This document shows, in pieces, positions 40,383 through 50,129 of a stretch of 64,000 nt of DNA. The DNA lies in NCBI RefSeq assembly GCF_030818575.1, contig NZ_JAUTAL010000001.1, positions 1,240,001-1,304,000 on the forward strand. Reading direction: 5' to 3'. The notes beneath the pieces were generated by a model. That model saw nothing but the letters and a program-made list of their open reading frames with translations. It searched no databases and was not told the DNA's origin. Each line of letters starts with the position of its first letter. The first letter of the stretch is position 1. This DNA comes from Chryseobacterium camelliae (GTDB lineage: Bacteria; Bacteroidota; Bacteroidia; Flavobacteriales; Weeksellaceae). Made by a program: the position numbers and the translations under genes.

Positions 40383-43277
40383 ATGAAAGGATTTAAACCT
40401 ATTAAAATTAATAAGGCAACGGTATTTTTTGCTATGGCATTACTGCCTTCCAGCCTTGCTTATTCACAAGCCAAGAGAGATACCCTGCCTAAAGAGAAAA
40501 AGATAGAGGAAGTTGTTGTCATCGGATATGGTACCCAGAGAAAAGAAGCGGTTACCGGATCTGTAGCCACTGTAAAAGGTGATGCTTTAAGAGAAGTCCC
40601 TTCTGCCAACATTACCCAGGCTTTACAGGGTAGAGCAGCAGGGGTTGACATTTCGCAGTCTTCCACAAAACCTGGAGCTTCCATGCAGATCCGTATCCGT
40701 GGAACAAGGTCTTTAACCGGAAGCAATGATCCTCTGATCGTTCTGGACGGAATTCCGTTTGTAGGAGCGTTGAGTGACATCAGCTCCAGCGATATCAAGA
40801 GTATTGATATCTTAAAGGATGCTTCCGCAACAGCAATTTATGGATCAAGAGGAGCCAACGGGGTTATTTTAGTGACGACCAACAGAGGTTCTAAAGGCCA
40901 GAAACCGCGTTTTACCTATAATAACTTCACCGGAGTTCAGACGCTGTTTTCTAAATACCCGATGATGGACGGCCCTAAGTTTGCGAAACTTCGTGCTTAT
41001 GCTACTCCTTTTAACAGTTCGAATCCATTGTACGCCACTACCGGGGACGAATCTGTAAACAATAATACAGACTGGCAGAATCTATATTATAAGCCTGCTA
41101 TGATCACCAGCCACGATATCGGCGTATCCGGTGGAACGGAAGGCGGAAACTATAATGTTGGCTTATCCTATTTCAAACAGGATGCCTTGATTCCGCTTCA
41201 GAACTATGAGCGATTTGCCTTGCGTATGGCTGTTGATCAGCAGGTAGGTAAGAATTTCAAATTCGGATTCACCACCAATACCAATTACTCTCAATCAGAA
41301 GGCAACGGGCTGAACCCCGGAGCTGTTCTTGGATATTCTCCACTAGTTAATCCGTACAATGCAGACGGCAGTCTTAAGAGAACCATGATTACGGCCGGAG
41401 GAATCGATCAGACATGGATTTATACCCGTCAGTCCATAGAAAGTTTAGGCGATAAATACGTTGACGAAACCAAATCCTTTGCTTCCTATAACAATATGTA
41501 TGGTGAACTCACTTTACCGCTGAACGGATTGAAATACCGACTGAACGTAGGATTGGACTACCGTACTTCCAACAGCGGTAACTATGCAGGAGTAGGGGTA
41601 TTCAATACCAATCCTCTCGGGCCTTCATCTGCAGGCAGAGGAAACAACCAGACATACCACTGGGTTTTGGAAAACCTCCTGACATATGACCGTACTTTCG
41701 GAAAGCATAAAATTAACGCTGTTGCCTTATATTCTGCAGAAGATAACAAGTACACCAGCTCTTATATGAGCGCAAAGAATGTACCTGCCGATTTCTTCCA
41801 GTATTATAACCTAGGCCAATCTCCTCAGGCGGATATAACCGTAAGACCGGAAGATCAGGTGTATACCAAAAACGGACTTCTGTCTGCGATGGGAAGGGTA
41901 ATGTATACTTTCGACAATAAGTATATGATTACAGCAACATTACGTGCTGACGGATCATCAAGACTGGCACCGGGAAATAAATGGCATACGTATCCTGCAT
42001 TATCATTAGGATGGAATGTGACGAATGAGTCATTCATGCAGAATATTAAAGCGATCAATTTATTGAAGCTAAGAGCAGGATGGGGACAAACATCCAACCA
42101 GGCGGTAGCGCCGTATTCCACATTAGGCCAGATGGCTGTGGCTCCGTATAATTTCGGATCCGGAAGCAGCACAGGGGTGTATGTAACCCAGGCACCCAAT
42201 CCGGGCTTAGGATGGGAATATTCAAAGACTCAGAATTACGGTTTGGATTTCGGATTGTTTAACAATAGGCTTTCCGGTAGTGTAGAATATTATAAAACGC
42301 ATACGTTCGACTTATTGACGTCCAAAAACCTTCCGATGTCATCCGGTCTTGTCAACGTGATTTCCAATGTTGCTGAAACAGAAAACAAGGGATTTGAAGT
42401 GGCTTTGAACGGTGTTATTTTAGACAATCCTGAAGGGTTTACCTGGGAAGCAGGCGTAAATTTCTATACCAACAGAAACAAAATCTTAGCTCTTGCATCA
42501 GGAATTGATAAAGATGAATCCAACCTGTGGTTTGTAGGCCATAATATTAATGCGCTGTATGATTATAAGTACATCGGATTATGGCAGGCCGGAGATCAGT
42601 ACATGGGAATTCTGGAGCCTGGGGATCCGAGAGATGTAATAGGATCTATCAAAGTCCTTTATACAGGAGGATACAATGCAGATGGGACACCGGTAAGAGC
42701 GATTGGTCCTGCAGACCGTCAGATTTTCGATACTGCTCCTAAATTTCAGGGAGGATTCAATATGCGTTTCGCTTATAAAAACTTTGATCTAAGCACGGTA
42801 GGAGCATTCCAACATGGCGGAATCCTGATCAGTACGCTGTATGGATCTGCGAGCTACCTGAACAGAATGACCGGTAGAGGAAATAACGTTGATGTTGATT
42901 ACTGGACAGAAGACAATACGGATGCTTACTTTCCGCGTCCGGGAAGACATTTAAGTGGTGACAACCCGAAATATTCTTCCACACTGGCTATGTTTGATGC
43001 CTCTTATGTTAAACTTCGTACCATTACCTTAGGGTATAACATCAACAAAGATTTCTTAAAAGATTTAAAAATCAATAGCTTCAGAGTTTATTTCACAGTG
43101 ACTAATCCGGTAGTACTATTCTCTCCATACCATAAATTCTCCGGAATGGATCCTGAACCTAACTCTTTTGGTAACCAGAACCAGGCTGTAAACGGATACC
43201 AGTCCCGTCAGTTGGTTATCGGAACCAATAACCCTTCTACCAGAAATTATTTAATGGGAATTAACTTAACTTTTTAA
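40383..43277 (+). CDS. SusC/RagA TonB-dependent outer-membrane transporter
   Basis: The 964-residue protein has a signal peptide (cleaved after about AYSQA), a TonB-box-like IEEVVVIGYGTQ and a plug domain with ITQALQGRAAGVDISQSSTKPGASMQIRIRG and DASATAIYGSRGANGVILVTT (read in parts). A beta-barrel follows, ending in NLTF. It lacks the N-terminal carboxypeptidase-like regulatory domain seen in many SusC proteins, which agrees with its modest length. With the adjacent SusD it would bind and import oligosaccharides, most probably xylan-derived. Confidence 0.96.
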   Translation: MKGFKPIKINKATVFFAMALLPSSLAYSQAKRDTLPKEKKIEEVVVIGYGTQRKEAVTGSVATVKGDALREVPSANITQALQGRAAGVDISQSSTKPGASMQIRIRGTRSLTGSNDPLIVLDGIPFVGALSDISSSDIKSIDILKDASATAIYGSRGANGVILVTTNRGSKGQKPRFTYNNFTGVQTLFSKYPMMDGPKFAKLRAYATPFNSSNPLYATTGDESVNNNTDWQNLYYKPAMITSHDIGVSGGTEGGNYNVGLSYFKQDALIPLQNYERFALRMAVDQQVGKNFKFGFTTNTNYSQSEGNGLNPGAVLGYSPLVNPYNADGSLKRTMITAGGIDQTWIYTRQSIESLGDKYVDETKSFASYNNMYGELTLPLNGLKYRLNVGLDYRTSNSGNYAGVGVFNTNPLGPSSAGRGNNQTYHWVLENLLTYDRTFGKHKINAVALYSAEDNKYTSSYMSAKNVPADFFQYYNLGQSPQADITVRPEDQVYTKNGLLSAMGRVMYTFDNKYMITATLRADGSSRLAPGNKWHTYPALSLGWNVTNESFMQNIKAINLLKLRAGWGQTSNQAVAPYSTLGQMAVAPYNFGSGSSTGVYVTQAPNPGLGWEYSKTQNYGLDFGLFNNRLSGSVEYYKTHTFDLLTSKNLPMSSGLVNVISNVAETENKGFEVALNGVILDNPEGFTWEAGVNFYTNRNKILALASGIDKDESNLWFVGHNINALYDYKYIGLWQAGDQYMGILEPGDPRDVIGSIKVLYTGGYNADGTPVRAIGPADRQIFDTAPKFQGGFNMRFAYKNFDLSTVGAFQHGGILISTLYGSASYLNRMTGRGNNVDVDYWTEDNTDAYFPRPGRHLSGDNPKYSSTLAMFDASYVKLRTITLGYNINKDFLKDLKINSFRVYFTVTNPVVLFSPYHKFSGMDPEPNSFGNQNQAVNGYQSRQLVIGTNNPSTRNYLMGINLTF

Positions 43278-43288
43278 TATTTACAATC

Positions 43289-45244
43289 ATGATACATTTC
43301 AATAAAAAATTGTTGTTAGGAGCGATATTTATGTCGCTGACATTTACCGGTTGTAATGAAATCCTGGATGAACAGCCCAGATCAATATACACTGTAGATT
43401 ATTTCAGTACGGCAGATGGTGTTAATCAGAGTTTTACCTCACTGTACAGACAGCTGAGACTTTTATATGGTAACGGATACTTTATGAGTAACTGCCAGAA
43501 CGGAACGGATGAATCTACATTCGCCCAGAGTGCTGACGGAAACTTCAAGGATCTGGATATGTCCGGTAATGGAAATATCAATGCCGCAAGTTTTCCTACC
43601 AGCATGGTATGGGGAGCTGTATTTCCTTACATTAATACTTCCAACGGTATCATTGAAAAAGGCCCTGGTTTCGGCATTGCGGAATCCATGATTTCAGAAG
43701 CCAGATTCTTCAGGGGATTTGATTATTTCATGCTGGTACAGACGTACGGAGGAGTTCCTTTGGATTTAGGATCCGGAGAGCTGAAATTCAATAGCTCACC
43801 GACTACAACTTCTGTTAGAAACACCGTTCCTGAAGTATATACAAAAGCCATTTTCCCCGACCTTATAAAGGCCGTTGATAATTTACCTACGACACCAAGA
43901 GTTACAGGTGGGGTGACGAAGAATGTAGCCAGATTATTCCTGGCGAAAGCATACCTTACTTACGGATGGTGGTTACAGAACCCTAATAATATTCCTACTT
44001 ATCCGGATGCACAGCGTGTTGACCCAAATGGTCATAATGCACAGTGGTACTTCCAGCAGGCTTATGATGTGGCTATGGCGGGGATCAACAATCCTGGATC
44101 GTACGGTCTGCAACCTACTTTTTATGATGTTAATGCAGGGGCAAATGACCGTAACAGCGAGTGTATGCTTTATGCAGACCATACCCAGTCAAGTGTGTTC
44201 TATAATGAAAGTGATCCGGTTGGATTCGGGTCAGGATGGGCTCCTGATAACTTTGCCGCATGGATGCAGACTTGGAACTATACAGCTATTAAAAGCAGCA
44301 AAACAACTTCATGGGCTTCAGCAGATGTGGTAAGCCCGGTACAGCGTGAAGCTGCCCAGTCTTTAGGACGTCCTTGGGTACGTATGTGTCCTACTTTAGG
44401 GGTGATTAAAAATACATTTGCAGATAAAACCAATGACTCCCGTTATGATGGTACCTTCGTGACCACTTACAGAGGAAACTGGCAGAAGCAGGGTACTGGT
44501 TTAACTGCTGTACCTGTATTGTACAATGCGAATAATCTTCCTGTACAACCGGGAGGAGCTATTTTAAGCTTCCTGAACGATGATTCTCAGACGCCAACAT
44601 ATCCTACAGGATCCGGACAGAACGGTGTAGGTGCCGGTACATTGCCGGGAAGGGCTGACTGGGTAATTGCACCAAACGGGATCAACAGAATCGTATATCC
44701 TGGACTTTGGAAGATCGGAACTTACCGTACCGACGATCCAAACGGACTGGGATACCCGAATGCTGGTTTAACACGTCCGTTCAACGTTGCTAAATTCTCT
44801 GAATTCTATTTTATCGCAGCTGAAGCAGCTGTAAAAGGAGCTTCAGGGTCTATGAGCGCGAGAGATCTGATCAATGTGATCCGTGCCAGAGCTGGAAAAT
44901 GGAAATTTAACAATGCACAGAATGTAGCGTATACGGCCGATAACAGTGCTGCCATGATTGCTGCTACTCCTGCTACCATTACTATTGATTATATCCTTGC
45001 AGAAAGATCAAGAGAATATTACGGAGAATTCTACAGATGGTATGACCTTGTACGTACGCAGAAATGGTCGCAATATGCAGCTACTTACCAGATTGGAGGA
45101 GCTTCGTATGGAGATCATACGCCGCAGACAGTAACTAGAACAATACAGCCGTTCCATTACCTGAGACCAATTCCTCAGAGCCAGCTGGATGCTATGGAAG
45201 TTAGTGCTGATGTGAAAGCAAAATACCAGAACCCTGGGTATTAA
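43289..45244 (+). CDS. SusD/RagB glycan-binding lipoprotein
   Basis: The 651-residue protein has a lipobox (LTFTGCNEIL, Cys at about 22) and the SusD pattern: LDEQPRSIYTVDYFSTADGVNQ near the N-terminus, several tetratricopeptide-like helices with ARFFRGFDYFMLVQTYGGVPL, and YDLVRTQKW with AERSREYYGEFYRWYDL near the C-terminus (read in parts). It is lipid-anchored on the cell surface and forms the lid of the SusC channel. It lies 11 bases after susC. A hairpin follows the stop codon, which may limit read-through into the uronate genes. Confidence 0.96.
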   Translation: MIHFNKKLLLGAIFMSLTFTGCNEILDEQPRSIYTVDYFSTADGVNQSFTSLYRQLRLLYGNGYFMSNCQNGTDESTFAQSADGNFKDLDMSGNGNINAASFPTSMVWGAVFPYINTSNGIIEKGPGFGIAESMISEARFFRGFDYFMLVQTYGGVPLDLGSGELKFNSSPTTTSVRNTVPEVYTKAIFPDLIKAVDNLPTTPRVTGGVTKNVARLFLAKAYLTYGWWLQNPNNIPTYPDAQRVDPNGHNAQWYFQQAYDVAMAGINNPGSYGLQPTFYDVNAGANDRNSECMLYADHTQSSVFYNESDPVGFGSGWAPDNFAAWMQTWNYTAIKSSKTTSWASADVVSPVQREAAQSLGRPWVRMCPTLGVIKNTFADKTNDSRYDGTFVTTYRGNWQKQGTGLTAVPVLYNANNLPVQPGGAILSFLNDDSQTPTYPTGSGQNGVGAGTLPGRADWVIAPNGINRIVYPGLWKIGTYRTDDPNGLGYPNAGLTRPFNVAKFSEFYFIAAEAAVKGASGSMSARDLINVIRARAGKWKFNNAQNVAYTADNSAAMIAATPATITIDYILAERSREYYGEFYRWYDLVRTQKWSQYAATYQIGGASYGDHTPQTVTRTIQPFHYLRPIPQSQLDAMEVSADVKAKYQNPGY

Positions 45245-45274
45245 TTTAAATACATTTTACATTCATATTACATA

Positions 45275-45303
45275 CAAAGTAGGTGTTTCAGACACCTGCT
45301 TTG
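45275..45303 (+). terminator. Intra-operon hairpin after susD
   Basis: CAAAGTAGGTGT and ACACCTGCTTTG pair with one U-G wobble around a TTCAG loop, giving a 12-bp stem directly before the uxuA start region. It lacks a strong T run, so it may attenuate rather than stop transcription, keeping susCD output above the downstream genes. It also favours ATG 45332 over 45308 for uxuA. Confidence 0.6.
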
Positions 45304-45331
45304 TTTAATGAATAAAACTTTAGAGACGATT

Positions 45332-46510
45332 ATGGAAAAGACATGGAGATGGTTTGGTAAAAAAGATAAAATACAGTTGAATATGCTTCGTCAGATCGGC
45401 GTGGAAGGCATTGTTTCCGCACTTCACGATGTTCCGAACGGGCAGGTATGGCCGCTGGATGCCATTCAGGAATATAAGCAAAACATAGAAAATCACGGTC
45501 TTCGCTGGTCTGTAGTGGAAAGCCTTCCCGTAAGCGAAGCCATCAAATACGGAGGTGAAGACCGAGATTTTTTAATCGAAAATTATATTCAGAGCTTGGA
45601 AAATCTGGGAAAGGCCGGAGTAACAACTGTTTGTTACAACTTTATGCCGGTGCTCGACTGGGCAAGGACCGATCTGTTTCACGAATGGGAAGACGGTTCA
45701 TCATCACTGTATTTTGACAAAGCAAGATTTGCCTATTTCGAAATTCATATCCTGAAAAGGCAAGGAGCCGAGCATGATTATCAGCCGGAGATCCTTCAGA
45801 AAGTAGCAGAGCTGAAAAATACACTGACTGAAGAAGACAATAATGACCTGATTGATTCTGTCATTGTAAAGACCCAGGGATTCGTCAATGGAAATATTAA
45901 AGAAGGCGAGCTGAACCCGATAGAAAAGTTCAATAATCTTTTGGCTTTATACAATGGAATTGATAAAGACCAGCTTCGGGAAAATATGAAGTATTTCCTT
46001 GAAAAAATAATGCCAGTCTGTGAGGAATGGAATATTCAGATGTGTGTGCATCCCGATGATCCGCCTTTTGCCTTACTGGGATTACCGAGAATCGTAACCA
46101 ATGAAGAAGATATCGATTGGTTCCTGAATGCAGTGGACAATCCACACAACGGACTTACCTTCTGTGCAGGTTCCTTAAGTGCGAATCTTCAGAATGATGT
46201 TCCGGCACTGGCTCAGAAATTTGCAAGCCGTACCAGATTTGTCCATCTGAGGAGTACCAATGTCTTTGAAAATGGAGACTTTATAGAAGCCCACCATTTG
46301 GATGGAAGAGGAAAATTAATTGATGTCGTGCGCATTTTTGAGAAAGAAAACCCTAAGTTGCCGATGAGAATCGACCATGGTAGGCTTTTAACGGATGATA
46401 TCGATAAAGGATATAATCCGGGTTATTCATTCTTAGGCCGAATGTTGGCTTTAGGACAAATCGAAGGCGTGATGGCCACCGTACAAAACGAAATGGCAAG
46501 ACAGAACTAG
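45332..46510 (+). CDS. uxuA: Mannonate dehydratase
   Basis: From ATG 45332 the protein has 392 residues and starts MEKTWRWFGKKDKIQLNMLRQ, parallel to the N-terminus of E. coli UxuA. Later blocks are NFMPVLDWARTDL, MCVHPDDPPFALLGLPRIV, GLTFCAGSLSA and RFVHLRSTNVFENGDFIEAHHL, all family hallmarks. It removes water from D-mannonate to give 2-keto-3-deoxygluconate. The in-frame ATG 45308 is possible but overlaps the region just after the hairpin. It is followed by the SDR gene after 47 bases. Confidence 0.95.
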   Translation: MEKTWRWFGKKDKIQLNMLRQIGVEGIVSALHDVPNGQVWPLDAIQEYKQNIENHGLRWSVVESLPVSEAIKYGGEDRDFLIENYIQSLENLGKAGVTTVCYNFMPVLDWARTDLFHEWEDGSSSLYFDKARFAYFEIHILKRQGAEHDYQPEILQKVAELKNTLTEEDNNDLIDSVIVKTQGFVNGNIKEGELNPIEKFNNLLALYNGIDKDQLRENMKYFLEKIMPVCEEWNIQMCVHPDDPPFALLGLPRIVTNEEDIDWFLNAVDNPHNGLTFCAGSLSANLQNDVPALAQKFASRTRFVHLRSTNVFENGDFIEAHHLDGRGKLIDVVRIFEKENPKLPMRIDHGRLLTDDIDKGYNPGYSFLGRMLALGQIEGVMATVQNEMARQN

Positions 46511-46557
46511 CATTCGTTTTTGATCAATTATCAATCATCAATTATCAGCTATAAAAA

Positions 46558-47373
46558 ATGAACGAAATATTCAGCATAAAAGATAAAGTAGCCGTTATTA
46601 CAGGAGCTTCAGGCGTCCTTGGAGGCAGCCTGGCAAAGAGCTTCTTAGAGGCAGGCGCAAAAGTAGTAGCGCTGGGAAGAAAACAGGAAACCCTTGATAA
46701 CAGGGTAAGAGAACTTACTGCCAACGGGGGGGAAGCCCTTGCCGTAGAAGCAAATGTGATGAATATTGAAAGCCTTGAGCAAGCAGCAAAAAAGATTACT
46801 GAAGAATACGGAAAAATAGATATTCTCCTGAATATTGCAGGCGGAAATATTCCTGCAGCTACTTTGTCTCCGGATCAGTCATTTTTTGATATGAACATAG
46901 AAGGCTGGAATGAAGTCACCGATCTGAACATCAACGGAACGGTCTATCCGAGCTATGTTTTCGGAAAAGTAATGGCAGAGCAGGGAAGCGGAAGTATTGT
47001 CAATATTTCTTCCATGGCAGCTTATTCGGCAATTACCAGAGTGGCCGGATACTCGGCAGCAAAATCGGCGATCACCAATTTTACCCAATGGCTGGCATCG
47101 GATGTCGCTTTGAAATTCGGGGATAAAATCCGTGTGAATGCTGTTGCCCCGGGTTTCTTTATCGGTGACCAGAACCGGGCGATTCTTCTGAATCCGGATG
47201 GTTCATTAACCGACAGGAGTAAAAAAGTAATTGCTAAAACTCCGATGGGACGTTTCGGTGATGTAGAAGAGCTCAATGGTGCCGTACAGTTCCTTTGTTC
47301 TGATGCCGCCAGTTTTATTACTGGTGCTTTACTGCCTGTAGACGGAGGTTTCAGCGCATTCAGCGGTGTTTAA
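46558..47373 (+). CDS. SDR oxidoreductase, probable D-mannonate (fructuronate) oxidoreductase
   Basis: The 271-residue protein is a classical short-chain dehydrogenase: TGASGVLGGSLAKSF is the cofactor loop, NIAGGN the NNAG-like site, and YSAAKSAITNFTQWLA has the catalytic Tyr and Lys. It replaces the usual UxuB reductase by position, sitting between the mannonate dehydratase and glucuronate isomerase genes. SDR-type fructuronate reductases with this context occur in Bacteroidota. The expected reaction is D-fructuronate to D-mannonate using NADH. Alternatives such as a gluconate 5-dehydrogenase cannot be excluded. Confidence 0.85.
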   Translation: MNEIFSIKDKVAVITGASGVLGGSLAKSFLEAGAKVVALGRKQETLDNRVRELTANGGEALAVEANVMNIESLEQAAKKITEEYGKIDILLNIAGGNIPAATLSPDQSFFDMNIEGWNEVTDLNINGTVYPSYVFGKVMAEQGSGSIVNISSMAAYSAITRVAGYSAAKSAITNFTQWLASDVALKFGDKIRVNAVAPGFFIGDQNRAILLNPDGSLTDRSKKVIAKTPMGRFGDVEELNGAVQFLCSDAASFITGALLPVDGGFSAFSGV

Positions 47374-47410
47374 CCTGAACGCGATTGAGTTAATTATTTC
47401 TTATATGACA

Positions 47411-47448
47411 GGACCCTGTGGAAAAATTGGTCCGATGGGTCTTGTTTT
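47411..47448 (+). terminator. Possible weak terminator or attenuator before uxaC
   Basis: GACCC (47412-47416) can pair with GGGTC (47437-47441), followed by TTGTTTTT. An alternative pairing of GGACC (47411-47415) with GGTCC (47429-47433) is mutually exclusive. The stems are short, so this is tentative. Confidence 0.35.
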
Positions 47449-47530
47449 TAAAGAAATCTGTTTTTAATAGTACTGGTGACGGATAAGAGTAAAGAATAAA
47501 CAATGTCTGTCAGAATTAAATAAAATCATA

Positions 47531-48949
47531 ATGAGTAATTTCATTAATCATAAAGAAGTATTCGGAGAATCATTTTTGCTGGAATCGGCAAAGGCGGAGA
47601 ACCTGTACTTCGGCTATGCGAAAGACCTGCCGGTAATCGATTATCATAATCACCTTGAACCGGATGTCATTGCTAAAAATCAGAACTTCCGCTCGCCGGC
47701 CGCCATCTGGCTGGATGGCGACCATTACAAATGGAGGGCCATGCGGAACTTCGGTGTGCAAGAAAAATTCATTTCCGGAAGTGCTTCGGACGAAGAAAAA
47801 TTTCAACAATGGGCGGAGGTAGTACCTTATACCCTGCGGAACCCCTTATTCCACTGGACCCACCTGGAACTTAAAAATCCGTTCGGAATCACAGAATATC
47901 TTTCCGGGAAAAATTCGGATGCAGTCTATTCCAAAATGAATGATGCCTTGCAATCCGACCCTTTCAGGCCGCAGCAGCTCCTTCAGCATTTTAATGTGGA
48001 AACCCTTTGTACTACTGATGATCCTTCAGACAGTCTGGAATTCCATCAGGCTATCAAAGAATCAGATTTTACAATCGGTGTATTTCCGGCATTCAGACCG
48101 GATGCCTATATTGCGTTTACTGATGGGCGAGCCTATAGGAACAATCTTCAGAAGCTTGAAATAGCCAGCGGAATCAGCATCAGGTCAGCTTCGGATCTTC
48201 TGGAAGCATTACAATTAAGAATCAATTATTTCCATGCTCACGGAGCGCGGATTTCAGACCACGGTTTTGAGTTTTTCCCCGATACGGAGAAATGGAATGA
48301 TACCTTAGATAAAGAATTCCGTGAATTCCTGAGTGGTGACCGCAAAACATTCTCAGATCCTGGAGCTTTATCCGGATATCTTCTGAAGGAACTTTGCAGG
48401 ATGTATGCTGCCAAAGGCTGGGTACAGCAGTTCCATGTAGGCGCTACCCGGAACAACAATTCCAAAATGCTTAATAAAATAGGTGTGAATGCCGGATATG
48501 ATGCTATCGGCGAATCTTATTTTGCCCAAAGGATGAGCATCATGTTTGATGAGCTCAACGCCAGTGACCAACTGGCTAAAACTATTATTTATACCCTGAA
48601 TCCTACCCTCAATGAAGTACTGGCTACCATGGCAGGAAACTTTAATGAAGAAGGGATCAAAGGAAAAGTGCAGTTCGGGGCAGCCTGGTGGTTTCTGGAT
48701 CAGCTGGACGGGATGGAAAAACAGATGAATGCCGTTTCCAATTTAGGACTAATCAGCACCTTCATAGGAATGTTGACAGATTCCAGAAGTTTCCTTTCCT
48801 TCTCAAGGCATGAGTATTTCAGGAGGCTGCTGTGCAATATGTTTGGCTCCGAAATGGAGAGAGGCCTTTTACCCAACGATGAAGAATGGGTAGGAAAAAT
48901 TATCCGTGACATTTGCTATTACAATACAAAAAACTATTTCGGATTCTGA
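47531..48949 (+). CDS. uxaC: Glucuronate isomerase
   Basis: The 472-residue protein is a uronate isomerase: VIDYHNHLEPDVIA is the amidohydrolase-type metal-binding His pair, WKWRAMRNFG-like region (YKWRAMRNFGV), and LCTTDDPSDSLEFHQAI and FHVGATRNNNSKMLN carry active-site residues. It interconverts D-glucuronate and D-fructuronate (or galacturonate and tagaturonate). The rest of the pathway next to it indicates use in glucuronate catabolism. It lies 157 bases after the SDR gene. Confidence 0.96.
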   Translation: MSNFINHKEVFGESFLLESAKAENLYFGYAKDLPVIDYHNHLEPDVIAKNQNFRSPAAIWLDGDHYKWRAMRNFGVQEKFISGSASDEEKFQQWAEVVPYTLRNPLFHWTHLELKNPFGITEYLSGKNSDAVYSKMNDALQSDPFRPQQLLQHFNVETLCTTDDPSDSLEFHQAIKESDFTIGVFPAFRPDAYIAFTDGRAYRNNLQKLEIASGISIRSASDLLEALQLRINYFHAHGARISDHGFEFFPDTEKWNDTLDKEFREFLSGDRKTFSDPGALSGYLLKELCRMYAAKGWVQQFHVGATRNNNSKMLNKIGVNAGYDAIGESYFAQRMSIMFDELNASDQLAKTIIYTLNPTLNEVLATMAGNFNEEGIKGKVQFGAAWWFLDQLDGMEKQMNAVSNLGLISTFIGMLTDSRSFLSFSRHEYFRRLLCNMFGSEMERGLLPNDEEWVGKIIRDICYYNTKNYFGF

Positions 48950-48956
48950 GCAAGGC

Positions 48957-48983
48957 CTTGTCGAGGTTCAAAACCTTGACAAG
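48957..48983. repeat. Hairpin after uxaC
   Basis: CTTGTC-G-AGGTT and AACCT-T-GACAAG pair with one mismatch around a short loop, 8 bases past the uxaC stop codon. It may stabilise the 3' end; it lacks a clear T run. Confidence 0.5.
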
Positions 48984-49031
48984 ACTCTATCAAAAAGGGT
49001 TTGGAATAAATCTAATGAAAGAAGTTATCCC

Positions 49032-49057
49032 GCAGGAGCTTTCAGTAAAGCTCCTGC
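49032..49057. repeat. Perfect hairpin between uxaC and kdgK
   Basis: GCAGGAGCTTT and AAAGCTCCTGC form an 11-bp stem with a CAGT loop in the 181-base gap. There is no T run after it, so it is more likely a structured repeat or processing site than a terminator. Confidence 0.55.
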
Positions 49058-49130
49058 CGATAATGAAAATTAATTGAAAGAATAACCTGTACGGTGTGTA
49101 AGCCGGAAAGGTTGCATAAGAATAAAGACG

Positions 49131-50129
49131 ATGGATTCAGGAAAAGTACTTTGTTTCGGGGAATTGCTTCTCCATTTTGCTCCGGATTTAGGAGGGAACT
49201 GGCTTGGGGAACAATCTCTGAAGATCTTTGTGGGGGGCGCCGAATACAATGTTGCTTCTGCACTCGCTCAATGGCATCATCCGGTAAAATTGCTTTCAGC
49301 CCTGCCTGAAAATTTTGTCGGAAAACAGCTTGAGTCAAAGCTCCAGGATCAGAAAATAGAAGTCCTGGCAGAAAAAAGCAGTGGCAGGCTCGGAACATTT
49401 TACCTGTCGTCCGATGGCGATATGCAGCATGCACAGGTGATCTATGACCGTTTTCCTTCCGTATTTACAGCATCGGATTTTTCGTCTTACAGTCCGGAGG
49501 AGGTATTCAGTGGCGTTCAGTGGCTCCATATCAGTACCATTACACCGGCATTAAGTGAAAAAGCCCATCAGAAATGTGTGGAACTGATGAAAGAAGCGGC
49601 ATCCAGGAAGATCAAGGTTTCACTGGATCTGAATTACAGGGCAGCATTATGGCAAGGAAAAAACCCTTCTGCCAGCATTAAGGAACTGATGCCTTTCGTC
49701 AATGTCCTGATGGGAAACATCTGGTCGATTCAGCAGTTTCTGGAAATCCCGGTAGTATATGAACTAGACGGAACTTTCAACGATCAGAACCTTTTAAGAC
49801 AGGCAGAACAATCTGCCGCTGAAATTCAACATGCTTACCCGAATGTTGAAATAATTGCCAATACTTTCCGGTTTACCCAAGGAGATGAGGTGAATTATTA
49901 TGCAACATTATATGCAGATCAGCAGCTCTTTGTTTCAGAACAGTACTATTCCGAAAAAGTGGAGGAAAGGGTAGGCAGCGGAGATTCATTTATGGCCGCA
50001 CTCATCCACGGAATCTTAAAAAGAAATTCTACACCTAAAATATTGGAAGATGCCACAAAAGTCGCTTTCCTGAAACTTTTTGTAAAAGGCGATACCATCA
50101 ACGAAACCATCAATATCGAACAATTATGA
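49131..50129 (+). CDS. kdgK: 2-keto-3-deoxygluconate kinase (PfkB family)
   Basis: The 332-residue protein is a PfkB-family kinase with CFGELLLHFAPD, FVGGAEYNVASALAQWHHPVKL, LDLNYRAALWQG and VGSGDSFMAALIHG (the C-terminal signature with the catalytic Asp). It phosphorylates KDG to KDPG for the Entner-Doudoroff aldolase that follows. Its stop overlaps the next start by 4 bases (ATGA). It lies between uxaC and eda, exactly where the pathway order needs it. Confidence 0.92.
   Translation: MDSGKVLCFGELLLHFAPDLGGNWLGEQSLKIFVGGAEYNVASALAQWHHPVKLLSALPENFVGKQLESKLQDQKIEVLAEKSSGRLGTFYLSSDGDMQHAQVIYDRFPSVFTASDFSSYSPEEVFSGVQWLHISTITPALSEKAHQKCVELMKEAASRKIKVSLDLNYRAALWQGKNPSASIKELMPFVNVLMGNIWSIQQFLEIPVVYELDGTFNDQNLLRQAEQSAAEIQHAYPNVEIIANTFRFTQGDEVNYYATLYADQQLFVSEQYYSEKVEERVGSGDSFMAALIHGILKRNSTPKILEDATKVAFLKLFVKGDTINETINIEQL

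Noticed and set aside
45308..45331. Earlier ATG for mannonate dehydratase
   Set aside because: The N-terminal MEKTWRWFG pattern of UxuA starts at 45332, and the earlier ATG sits directly after a hairpin.
46528..46547. TTATCA motifs before the SDR gene as a second operator cluster
   Set aside because: Only two copies occur inside a low-complexity AATTATCA-type repeat that is common in Bacteroidota gaps; no palindromes as in the main cluster.
47411..47448. Riboswitch or attenuator in front of uxaC
   Set aside because: The stems are only five base pairs and no known aptamer pattern is seen; kept only as a weak terminator-like feature.
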